64,000 nucleotides of DNA, taken from Phytophthora quininea. Lineage: Eukaryota; Oomycota; Peronosporomycetes; Peronosporales; Peronosporaceae. Position 1 is the stretch's first letter. Every line of letters begins with the position of its first letter. Made by a program: the position numbers and the translations under genes. The notes under the pieces were generated by a model, which did not search any database, had not been told where the DNA came from, and saw only the letters and a program-made list of their open reading frames with translations. Shown here piece by piece: positions 45,750 to 55,206 of the stretch. The stretch is taken from assembly GCA_011947345.1 (NCBI GenBank), contig JAAVTG010000672.1:62001-126000 (forward strand). The letters run 5' to 3'.

Positions 45750-46800
45750 CTACGTGGGACGGCTCCAATGATATCTCCCCGCCACTATTCCCACTGACGC
45801 TGGTGCGCACTGGCGCCTTGACGAGGATACTGCGGTGCCGGCTTCTGGTATGGCGTCTCCTGAGGGCGGACGATGGCACAATTCCTCATTGTCCTGCTGC
45901 AGCGAATACGCTCGACCGCTCATCCGGACCAGACGCCTAGCCATCTCAGCCTTCTGATAGCAGTCATGCCCTGCCGTTTGAGCGTGACGATCCGGCTCCT
46001 CTTGCGGACAGAATGGGAAAAATCCGCCATATTGTGGAGGAAGTTCTCCAGCATGACGATGATCCTGTTGCAACGCGACGCTGCCATCCCTTCTTGCCGT
46101 CAATATCTTGTGCGTTGGCTTGACCCCATGCCCGATAGCTGGGAGCCTCGCGCCGTGCCTCTTGCCAACGTGCCGGACTGCGTGGCGGCGTATGATGCAA
46201 GCCTTGCCCGGGAGACAAGGCTCTTGCAGAGCGCGGCGGGGCGCCGCGCCCTGTCGGCGACAGAGTGAAAGCGATCGATGAGGCCTTCTTCGGCTTCGGT
46301 TAGCGGATGCGAGAGCAAGATGTGGTCCTACTCGGATCGTCTTGGTTGCGGGAGATTGTTCCCGCGACATTCCCCACATCGCTCGAGGTGATGGATGTAG
46401 CAGCTGTCGCGGTCACCGTCATACGATGCGATGTGAATTTGACCCGTCAGAGCACTCTCCAAGTGTCGTCGGCGATCGCGTTCACGGCGTTCGAGCAGAA
46501 ACACAAACCTCGTGGCGCCTACAATGTTCCAACGCTCGACAAATGATGTCCATGAGTGATCCAGTGAGGCCATGGTCATGGTGCGCGTCACCGCGGCCCT
46601 CTTGCTCCGGGCCGCCCGGTGCCGGTGAAACAAGATTTGCATCTCATTGTCTCTCGGCGGTTCCTTCAAGCCATTATAGTCGTACAGCGACCACCTATTC
46701 AGCCGATCCATATACGATTCAACTCCTCTGACGACGCGGGAGAATTTCCCGCGCCGGTAACTCGTCCAGCATCCGACATCTTACCCAAGATTATTCTATA
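45750..46800 (-). other. GC-rich coding-like region of unknown identity, minus strand
   Basis: Overlapping minus-strand frames look protein-like. The upstream one includes SWTSFVERWNIVGATRFVFL and HLESALTGQIHIASYDGDRD. A later one includes HPLTEAEEGLIDRFHSVADR. They are collinear and could be one frame-broken gene of ~300 residues. No family recognised. Surroundings suggest mobile-element cargo. Confidence 0.3.
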
Positions 46801-46973
46801 CTGCTAAGATCTACAAATACCGCTGTCGTTGAAGTGTGGGGTAGGGCGACAGGCTTCCATGCCGCACGTTGCCACCGTGCCAAGCACGGTGAACAATCAG
46901 CACTCAGCGTATAGTTAATCGTTGTGACAATCAATTTTGGAGTCTAATTTCCTATCAACTTCCCAACGCGCGA

Positions 46974-47273
46974 GTGCATGCTGGTAACATCATAATAGCC
47001 CGTTACATAGAGGCGAAAACGGTCCAGGAAAGCAAGGTGTCCAAGGGGCTTGAAGACAAAATGAACGTAGCCAAGGACAAAAACCTAGCTTGGATGCACC
47101 GACGTAGTGACGATCAGAGGATCGGGAGTGTCAAGATGTTGAAGAAAATTGAAGAGCAGAAGTTGATTTGGGCTGTGCTGCAGCGCGTGAACGCAAAAGC
47201 CAGCAGAAACTTCAAGACCTGCAAAGCCGAAACCTGTCAGTGGATCGGTTTGCCAACTTACATAACTAAGTGA
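46974..47273 (+). other. Open frame of 99 residues, unknown
   Basis: A Lys-rich helical sequence (VSKGLEDKMNVAKDKNLAWM, KMLKKIEEQKLIWAVLQRVN). No match recognised, and it may be a chance or remnant exon. Confidence 0.25.
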
Positions 47274-47686
47274 ATGAGTTTGTACACGACAACAACGGTA
47301 CGTTTCTCGATGACCGCACCACAAGTGGTATTACTGGCTCTCCTCAAGGATAGCTCCGCTTTTTCTATTATCATTTTCTACTGTCAAACTTTACTGGCAT
47401 TTTAAACTGAAATTTCAGCTACAACTTTTATTTATAAATTTTACGTCCCATGACTTTGAACCAGCTGAATGAGCCCGCTCATTATCTGGCCCGTTGTTGC
47501 TTTCTTAAGGAAGTACCGTGTCCGCCACAGGTACTCATCAATGTTCCGTTTAATTCCCTCATTGACTTGATATACCGAAAATGCCAGGAAGTGCCAGTGA
47601 CGTTTGACATATAAATTGACAATAACAAAAGCGAAGCTGTCCTTGAGGAGAGCCGTATTAATTATATATATTACTAGCATTGGGGT

Positions 47687-47704
47687 CGCCCGATCACGCG
47701 GGCG
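47687..47704 (-). other. Helitron 3' terminal hairpin
   Basis: Perfect 6-bp stem with a 6-nt loop, located 10 nt upstream of the CTAG terminus in the element's orientation. This is the standard Helitron 3' signal. Confidence 0.8.
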
Positions 47705-47854
47705 ATAGGACATGGTTCGATGCGACCCGTTCCGCTCGATTTGCATCTCACTCCACTACTCGCCAGTGCCGCCTTCGCTAATGCTCGACAGCGGGATGGG
47801 GCTGTGGCCATGTTGGAAACGCAGGCGTTGTTTTCAAATGCAAAGATAGATATA

Positions 47855-49566
47855 TATTGATGCAGTTAGAAGTCCTGGGGAGCGGCGAAAACCTCGCGGT
47901 AGACGATGTTCTTCGTGTGCACAGCGTCTTTCTCGATGGCTGAGGCGTCGACCATAATCGTGATGCCGTTCCTCGACCTCGAGCAAGACTACGCCACGTA
48001 GAGCTGACCGTGAGAGAACACAGCGCCTTGCAGACAAATGCCGACGCGGTCAAACGACTGTCCCTGAGCTCTGTTGATGGTCATTGCGAATGCTGGAAAC
48101 ACCGGGAACTGCTTACGCCGCATCTGAAACGGGAAGTTTCTGTCGTCGTCGCTGGTGAAGATGATACGAGGGATGAATGGGTGCTGGCCTTTACCGGTCA
48201 TGATCACAGCGTCGATGCACTTCTCACGTAGAGAAAGAACGCGAAGTCGTTTTCCGTTGGACAGTCCCACCTTGCTGATGGTTGGGCTGCCATCCTTCAG
48301 CACGATTCTGTGGGGTGGAATACTCGAGAAATTCAGCGAATGCAGGTATTCCGGCTCGAACAGTATGCTGTCCATTCCTTCCACAGGGAAGTACTGACGT
48401 ATCTCTCTCGACAGGTGGTCTGCCACCATCTCATTGATGCGTCAAAGTTTCGCGTTCGTGTGAGCCAGAATGACTCGTTCCGCGAAGTGATCGTCTGAGA
48501 GGTTCGTAGCTTCCACTCCAGGGTACACCGAATCAATGAGAGCGTTCAGATCATGCTCGTAGTAGTCGCGTACAACTGGCACATTGCGTTCTTCCTCTTG
48601 AGGAGGAACAAGTGCAAAGCAGGGAGCAGCCTCCTCCTCTTCTTGTGGCTCCGTTCTGTCCGGAATAAGACACATGTTCCGCGGTAAACCGATGTCATCG
48701 CCGTCAATTTCGCTGTTCACGAGAACGCGCCCTCGCCGATTTCCAGAAGAAAGCTCGAGAAGCCGTCGATCTCAGCTGCACTCTGAGCGTCGCGCGCCGT
48801 CCGCATGGAGTCGCTCCCATGGACGTGAACCCAATCACATTGTTGTACGGTCGACTCTTCTCCTTCTCCCTGAAATCACGATTCTTAAAAAGCTTTTGTA
48901 ACACAGCGGGAGGCTCTCGTCTGACAGGGACCTGAACCTTGTCACCTCCACAACAACTTGGGGTGCTCTCGCCAGGAAACTTCCACGTACCGCAACTATG
49001 GATGCACCTCCTCTCCTCACCCGCAGAAAGGAACTTCGAGAGGAAGTGACGCCGGTCGACAAGGTAGGCGCCTCTGACAGAGTCTGGGTCGAAGTTTTCG
49101 TGGTGCCCGTATGCAGCCTTGCACTGGACAGCACGACGGCGGTAGCGCTCGGCCTCACGCGCCCGTTTGTGGTCTTCGTCGGTCATAGCAGCGCGTCTCT
49201 ATCGGGTCTGATCCGCAGGGTTCGTGGAGCCATATATGCGTTGAGATTGCGCGCAGACTGGCGTTCGATGGCGGTAGCGGTTTGACGGCTGCGAGCCCGG
49301 GCAATTCGATTCTGCTGCCGCTCCGCGCAGCCCTGCGTCTCTGTTATGCCTCCGCAATAGTACGTCGTGCCCGTTCTTGCTATGAAAAGGTCATATTCGG
49401 TCGGCGATCCCGTTGTCTTGTAGCGTCCCTTGCACGCTCGGCAAGCGCGCGGTCGTCCATGACCACGGCTATAGAGACAGTGCAATCCGGCACAACGGGC
49501 CGCTTGGCAACGGGAGCGGGGGCAGCGACCCGGTGAGGCACGGGGGTCGGAACGCAGGCTGTGCAC
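47855..49566 (-). pseudogene. Helitron RepHel remnant: N-terminal zinc-finger part fused to Pif1-like helicase C-terminus
   Basis: Upstream frames carry a Cys-rich segment (CAGLHCLY...CRACKGRY) and the Helitron N-terminal block CCGGDKVQVPVRREPPAVLQ then YNNVIGFTSMG. Around 48720 the sequence jumps directly to late helicase: LVNSEIDGDDIGLPRNMCLI, LNALIDSVYPGVEATNLSDD, and LSNGKRLRVLSLREKCIDAV. It ends in FAMTINRAQGQSFDRVG (helicase motif V) and LYVA-stop-S..RSRNGITIM. Rep HUH and helicase motifs I-III are absent, so about 1000 residues are deleted. An in-frame TAG replaces the Leu of the VALSR block. It cannot mobilise itself. Confidence 0.75.
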
Positions 49567-50064
49567 CCGTCCGGGAGGCCTGAGGCCCGCTAGGAGCCCC
49601 TAACGTTAGCCTTCGCAGCGTCTAGTTCAGTCCGGCCGGTCTGCCCATGCGTAGTCGGCGCTCGTCGACATCTTCGGTAGTAGAGGGCGAAGTGTTCACA
49701 CGCTCATTTTCCGCAAGGGTGGCCCGGATGTCTGCTTCCGAGCGAACCAAGCGTAGGAGAACTGAGCCGATGCGCAGAAGAACTGAAGGGAGGTGTAGGA
49801 AACCGAAGTGGGGCTTGGGAAGCAAATTTGCAAGTGACAAAGTGTTTGCCGAGGTGCAAAATGACTAGAGGCCGAAACTCAAAGGTGACGCCCCAACATC
49901 AACCAAACGCGACGAGAAGTGCAGCGCGCGAGCTGGCACGCACGTGATGTAAAAGCTGTAGCCGCTACTGTTGTGCAGTCTGTAAATTACGCTTTTGGTT
50001 GGTTATTATTAGTAAAATACATAAATGACAAACACAATACAAAAAGCAAGTCAACACTAAGAAT

Positions 50065-50427
50065 TTATTCGCTGTAGTAGGTTAGGTCAATAACACCGCC
50101 ATCAGCGTATTCGTCCTCAGAATTTTCATCTAAGAAGTTGTCCCAGCCGTCGTCCGAGTACTCGTAGTAGTCCTCATAGTTCTCAATGAACCATGGCTCG
50201 CGGTCGTCGTCCTCGCTTTCCTCGTCGTCACCGTCGACGTCATCGCCCGAGCAGTCCGCATCGAACATTTCACAAGCGTGCAGCTGATGGCGCAGCGATC
50301 GGGCGGTGGTGTGGGTGCGCTGTCGCTGCAAATCTTCCACTCGCCGTAGCAAATCCCGGAATTTGGGCGAGTCTTCAACACGGCGGAGCTTCCGGGGGCG
50401 GTAGTCGAAGTCGTAGTTGCGCTTCAT
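50065..50427 (-). CDS. Acidic-tail family protein, intact copy (120 aa)
   Basis: Best-preserved member of the repeated family. The N-terminus is MKRNYDFDYRPRKLRRVEDS. Then comes an amphipathic/coiled segment (FRDLLRRVEDLQRQRTHTTA) and RSLRHQLHACEMFDADC. A strongly acidic stretch contains the family box REPWFIENYEDYYEYSDDGW. The end is GGVIDLTYYSE. No zinc finger is present in this copy, unlike 19721-20027. Basic head plus acidic tail suggests a nuclear or nucleic-acid-associated role, but this is inference. A conserved 5' block lies upstream at 50500-50660. Related copies are at 16.3, 19.1, 19.7, 23.6, 24.5, 38.0 and 44.6 kb. Confidence 0.65.
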   Translation of the reverse strand: MKRNYDFDYRPRKLRRVEDSPKFRDLLRRVEDLQRQRTHTTARSLRHQLHACEMFDADCSGDDVDGDDEESEDDDREPWFIENYEDYYEYSDDGWDNFLDENSEDEYADGGVIDLTYYSE

Positions 50428-50499
50428 GGTAAAACGAATTGTGAATTAAATAACAGGCCGGCAAAGCGGCAGCAAGGACGCGAAGAAATCCCGTAAGGA

Positions 50500-50660
50500 C
50501 TTTGTTATATTACGGTCACTTCAACATCACAAATGTGAGACGTTGCTACCGAAAATCCGTATGCTGACCCAGAAATATGCATAAACATGCAAGAATGACA
50601 GGCTAGCATTGCTGGAAAGTGTCCAACGGCGCTCAAAGCCACAAAACTCCGTAGTAGAAG
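50500..50660 (-). promoter_or_regulatory. Conserved 5' block of the acidic-tail family
   Basis: Lies 75-230 bp upstream of the intact start codon. It shares ttacggtcacttcaacat, tatgctgacccaga, tatgcataaa and ctggaaagtgtccaac with 19170-19330, and a shorter part with 16560-16640. Conservation outside coding sequence across decayed copies suggests promoter or terminal sequence of a mobile unit. Confidence 0.5.
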
Positions 50661-50862
50661 GCCGAAGGCCGTTGGACACGACGAGGGTACTGTAAAAAAT
50701 AGGTTGAGTGCGGTAGAAACACTCCTAGTTTTGCTGCAACGGCACAACGGTGAGTTTTAGAGGGTGTGACGCTCTATTGCGTTTATTTGAGAAGTTACAA
50801 AGTGAACAGAACAGTATCAAAATCTAAAAATTATATCACATCCATAAACAGGAAGTAGTCAG

Positions 50863-51165
50863 TTGGATAGTGTGCATGACGGACAGTGTACGAACATTGT
50901 ACGAAGCATGATGATGGCAATGTCAGCATCAAGGAATGGCAATGCGAATGCAGCTACCACAGTGAGGTTCCTTAGCGGAAGAAATGGGATTCTATGTCAC
51001 CGCTGTTTTACGGAGGATTTAGTAGGTCTGATTTCCAATGTTCCGCGGCAGCGCAACTACATGATCCACGAAGCGGATCGTACCGATGTGGCACGCATGC
51101 CAATATATGAGCACGAACGTACAGACAACGACGAATTAATCCGGCAACGCAAAAGCCGGCATTGA
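50863..51165 (+). other. Open frame interrupted by the pogo-like insertion
   Basis: A 100-residue frame (SISNVPRQRN-like, GILCHRCFTEDLVGLI) with one CxxC. Its last 15 codons lie inside the pogo-like element that starts at 51122, so the original C-terminus is unknown. No family recognised. Confidence 0.25.
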
Positions 51166-52858
51166 AGCTTGCATAGACAATTTCCCGCTTTTTTGGCCAA
51201 TCAAAAACGCAAAAATAAACATTTTGACCAATCAATCACTACAGCTAATATTTGACTGGTGAACAGCAAAATGCCGTGAACTCTAAGCTAACTTTCACTT
51301 CACTTTTCAATATGCCTATCAAGCAACGAACCTACACGATCAAGGAAAAGCGCGAGGCAATACAGGATATCGCCATTTACGGCGTCGAGCAGGTTGCGCG
51401 GGACCTTCAATGCCCTCGTGGAACTGTCGACCGCGGGTGGCGACAGAGGGCCAAGATTTTAGCGTTTCGAGGAAATGCTACGTCGAAAACGCTAAAAGGT
51501 CAAGGCCGTAAGGAGATTTACCCGCACGTTGCAGCCCTGATAACCTACATGAAGGACGAGCGGCGTGAGGAGAAGGTCAAAAACCACTTCGTTACTAACT
51601 TGAATCCAAAATTGACTATGATTTACTAAGTTTACTAATTTTTACACTATTTTGCTGTGCTAATGTAGGCCTTAACGACGAGTGGAATGATAGATTTCAT
51701 GTGCCATATCAGTGAGAGCTGGATCACATCGTATCTTCAAGGAAAGAAAAGTGAAAGAGCAGCACTCGAGCGCCTTTGTCAGCGTGTCACTGAGCGGTAC
51801 GCGGCATTTTGGGGATAGTATGCTACTTTTTACGCTAACTTTTACTAATTGTTTTGTTTTAGCAATGGTTTCTCCTCCCAAAACCCACAGCTCGCTAAGA
51901 TGAGCTCTGAAGCATTGGAGGAGATCCGTGTAGAGTTTGCGGTGAAGCTGTGGGAAGAGTATGAGGCGTTCGCGGGTGGTGGCATGTACAACGTTGATGA
52001 AACTGCCATCAATTTTGACATGCCACCAACCCGTATTTGGGCCCTCAAGGGACGTCGAGACCCAGCTCACATTGCGGACACGACCAAGCACACAGGACGG
52101 ATGACTGCTGTTCTTACAATTCGGGATGATGGTCAGCCACATTTCGTTTTTTGTTAACATTTACGTGGTTTTAAACTAATTTGTCGAACGTTGTGCTAAA
52201 TTTTAGGGAAAAGTTGCCGATTCTCTTCATTGTGCGCGGCAAGTTGGGCGGACTGATTGACCAGCGCGAGTTGTGTGAGTATCCTAAAGGCCACTACTAT
52301 ACGGTGCAGGCGAACGCTTGGATGGATGCCACAGGCTGGCGATTTTACGTAGAAAATGTGCTACAATTCGAAATAGATAAACCTTCCATCCTCCTCCTTG
52401 ACAACTTTGAAAGTCATGTCTCGGAGGAGGGTCAGCGAATTGTTGCTGAGCTGGCAAGTACTACGGTGGTCCCATTACCGCCAAACAGCACTTCGGTTTG
52501 CCAACCGCTTGATGTTGGCGTTATGGGACCACAAAAAGTTAAACTGTGAGCTAAATTTAGCGGAATTACTGGTGGGACCGCAAAAGAAAAACGCATACGA
52601 GCTATTAAAGCCACCATAGCGGCCTGGGAGGACATCTCTGAGGATACAGTAATTCGTAGCTTCGAGAAAGCTATTCCCCACTACCCAGAAGTAACAATTT
52701 GACAATACAACATTTTTTTGTTTGCCATCTGCTTTTTGTTGCTTTTTCTCTGTGCTAAGTTAAAATTTTAACCAATCAAAGCCGTTGCCGTCTTTTTTCG
52801 TTGGCAGCATTTTGTATGCAATCCGATCAAACGTGCCGGATTAATTCGTCGTTGTCTG
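51122..52858 (+). mobile_element. Complete pogo-like DNA transposon (1737 bp)
   Basis: Perfect 25-bp terminal inverted repeats at 51122-51146 and 52834-52858, beginning CAGACAACG and ending ATCCGGCA. They are flanked by TA at 51120-51121 and 52859-52860, the expected pogo/Tc1 target duplication. The interior encodes one DDE_1-type transposase. Identical ends imply a recent insertion. Confidence 0.9.
51312..52702 (+). CDS. Pogo-like DDE transposase, three introns, three homopolymer frame breaks
   Basis: The ATG at 51312 starts MPIKQRTYTIKEKREAIQDI, a pogo-type HTH, followed by SKTLKGQGR and ALITYMKDERREEK. Introns at ~51575-51668 and ~51819-51861 join EEK to ALTTSGMIDFM and AAFWGY to NGFSSQNP. 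The DDE motifs are MYNVDETAINFDMPPTRIWA, ILLLDNFESH and PPNSTSVCQPLDVGVMGP. There are 36 residues between the last two Asp. A third intron lies at ~52132-52206. Breaks at the third donor, ~52538 and ~52573 are each repaired by one added G or A. This yields an uninterrupted protein ending ATIAAWEDIS...FEKAIPHY at 52702, so it is possibly active. Confidence 0.75.
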
Positions 52859-53184
52859 TATTTGCAGCAAGTGCAGCAGCATTAGGGTGGTTACAAGTAG
52901 CTTCTACCTAGCATTATGATGTGAGAGAACATGCGATTTGGGTGCACTCCAATCCAATAATAACTTGTAGTTAGTGTATGAGGGTTCTTTGGGCCAATAC
53001 ACTCCTAGACGAGGCGGGCGCTTTGTTAGGGTGGTGTGTGTGTGTGCAATATATGCTAAAGCGTTAATTAAATTGCTCGTACTTTGTTGATATGTCTAGA
53101 TTGGGTATCACCTAAAGCAGTTTATTTTAGGTAGGTCAATATATTTAGTTTATGTATAAAAACCAACAAAATACAAGATTTTCG
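52859..53184. other. Intergenic upstream of the USP gene
   Basis: AT-rich with a short TG run near 53035. Presumed promoter region of the deubiquitinase. No motif recognised with confidence. Confidence 0.4.
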
Positions 53185-55048
53185 ATGGGCGAGGCTGAGG
53201 CTCGCTCCGGCGAGAAGCGCGGACGGCTCACCAGCGCCTGCACCGTGTGCACCCACTTCACACATACGCACATGACTTCCTGGAAGGAGGCATGTGCCTT
53301 GAAGCCACCGCGACGGCCGAACTGACGCAACTGCAGCGCTACGTACAAGACAATGTACAATATCCACATGAGTTTATAACGAATATTTATAACATCTTAT
53401 TTAATGACATCTTGTAAAACTTGGCAGGACGCGACGACCGAACTATCATGCGAGCTGTATCGCTGTCTTTCGTGCAACTTCCGGGGATTCGTGAAGCTTC
53501 AAGACAGCAACTGCAAGACCTGGAGGACGGGGAAGACGACGGCAGCTTCATGGCCCACGCAATCCTCCACAATCACGCGATAGGTACGGGCACAGGACAA
53601 GTTCGATTGCAAATATTTTATTTATTTGTGTTTATGTCGTTGTAGCGGTGCTGGAGAGGAAGAAACACTTGTATTGTGCCTGCTGTCGAGACTTTATCTA
53701 CCTCGAGAATATTGTCGGCAGTGGGTTTCGTTGTCGCAAGAGGCAGATCCGAAGTACCATGCCAGGACATGTACTGCTGCGTCGAGGACTGGTGAATATG
53801 GGGAACACGTGCTTCATGAGCTCGGTGCTGCAAGCCCTGGCGCATAACCCGATGCTGCAGCACTATTTCTTGGTGGCAAAGAGTCATGACACGACGATCT
53901 GTCAGCAGCAGCGGAGACGTTTGATTTTAAAGCAACAAGAACAGCAGAAGAAGCAGAAAGAGGATGGAGGAAGTGATGACGAAGGGCAGGTGACAAAGCG
54001 AGTTGCTGAGCCTTCCATCTCTGTCTGTCTGGGGTGCGAGTTGGCTGCGTTTATGGAGCAGCTTGTGCCCCCGCAGCAACAAAAGTCGCTGATGGCGCCG
54101 CCGATTGCACCGCAGGGGTCTTGGAAGCGATGTGGACGGCTTTCCCCTCTTTCATTGGGACTGCGCAGCACGACGCACATGAACTGCTGATCGCATTGTT
54201 AGGCGGACTGCATTCCCACACGCACCCACGTGTGTTTGTCCACGGCGGCGCATCGCCACGGTTCACACCACGCGGCCATAGTTTGTGTGACTGCGCGGTT
54301 CATCAGCATTTCTCTGGCGTGTTACGCTCCGAGCTCGCGTGCTCCGATTGCGGCGCAGCGTCGCACAAGTTTGACCCGTTCCTAGATGTTTCGCTATCGC
54401 TAGGTGATGCCGACGACAAGAAAAGTAAGTCGAAAAATGCGAATCATCGAGAACTGGAGTCGAGTGAACTTACGTTGGAGTCGTTGCTGCGCATCTTCAC
54501 TGCCAAGGAGGAACTGAAAGGCGTGAACCAAGTGTACTGTTTGAAGTGCTGTCAGTACCGCCCCAACTACAAGCGTTTCACGCTGCCCAACGTGCTGGTG
54601 TTTCAGATCCGCCGATTCGACTTTCTCAACCAGAAGAAATTGAGCCAAGCCGTACAATTCCCGCTAACTGGGCTCTGCATGAAGCCTTTACGTCAACGGA
54701 TAGGTCGGACGACAAGAACAGCGTCGACTTGGAAGAGCGAGACGACGTGTACGACCTCGTTGCAGTCGTCAACCATCACGGCGACTTGGTAAATGCAGGC
54801 CATTACACCGCCTACGTTCGTGACGAGCTGTCCAAAGCTTCGGATGATGAAAACAAGGCCAAGCACCAGTGGATTCTGTTCGATGATGTCGAAGTGAAAG
54901 TCGTGTCGGCAGATGAAGTCGAGCAGTCCCAAGCGTATGTATCTATTGCTGCGGTGTATCTTCGCAATGATTTAACTTGTTATTTGTGCCCTGCAGATAC
55001 CTCCTGTGCTACGTCCGAAGAAACCCATTCATCGCTGTAGCTGCATAA
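53185..55048 (+). CDS. Ubiquitin-specific protease with N-terminal ZnF-UBP (Ubp8/USP22-like)
   Basis: The start at 53185 (MGEAEARSGEKRGRLTSACT) opens a ZnF-UBP domain (CTVCTHFTHTH, RCLSCNF, FMAHAILHNHAI, HLYCACCRDFIY). Introns lie at ~53352-53426, ~53581-53645 and 54935-54996. The protease domain has the Cys box LVNMGNTCFMSSVLQALAHN, a QHDAHELL box, zinc-ribbon pairs (CSDC, CLKC), VLVFQIRRFDF and the His box HHGDLVNAGHYTAYVRDE. It ends QSQAYLLCYVRRNPF and stops at 55048. Breaks at 53301, 53511, 54115-54118 and 54687-54689 are all one base short in runs. ZnF-UBP plus USP and sequence flavour point to the SAGA H2B deubiquitinase lineage, though the subfamily is inferred. Confidence 0.8.
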
Positions 55049-55206
55049 AGTTTCTTATGTGTTGTAGATTTATAAGTGAATGTTAATGATTTGTCCAAAG
55101 TCACTAGCTTTCAGTATACTTTGTGTTGCATTGACGCGTGGAAGCCACTTCAGAAAAAGCTCTCCAACTGCTTTTACGTATCTGATAGCTTTCCCCCTGA
55201 CTCGAG

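Larger units (their letters stand above)
47674..49947 (-). mobile_element. Helitron, internally deleted, with recognisable 3' terminus
   Basis: Transcribed leftward. The 3' end is canonical: a hairpin with 6-bp stems (CGCCCG/CGGGCG, 47687-47704), about 9 nt, then CTAG ending at 47674 and a T beyond. The 5' end is placed at 49947, where the minus strand reads A then TCACGTGCGTG. That placement follows the A^T insertion rule and is less certain. The element encodes N-terminal and C-terminal Helitron segments with the middle missing. Confidence 0.7.

Noticed and set aside
45750..46379. 209-residue minus-strand open frame as a standalone gene
   Set aside because: Arg/His/Pro-rich composition and overlapping alternative frames suggest a GC-driven open frame; the more protein-like residues are in neighbouring frames.
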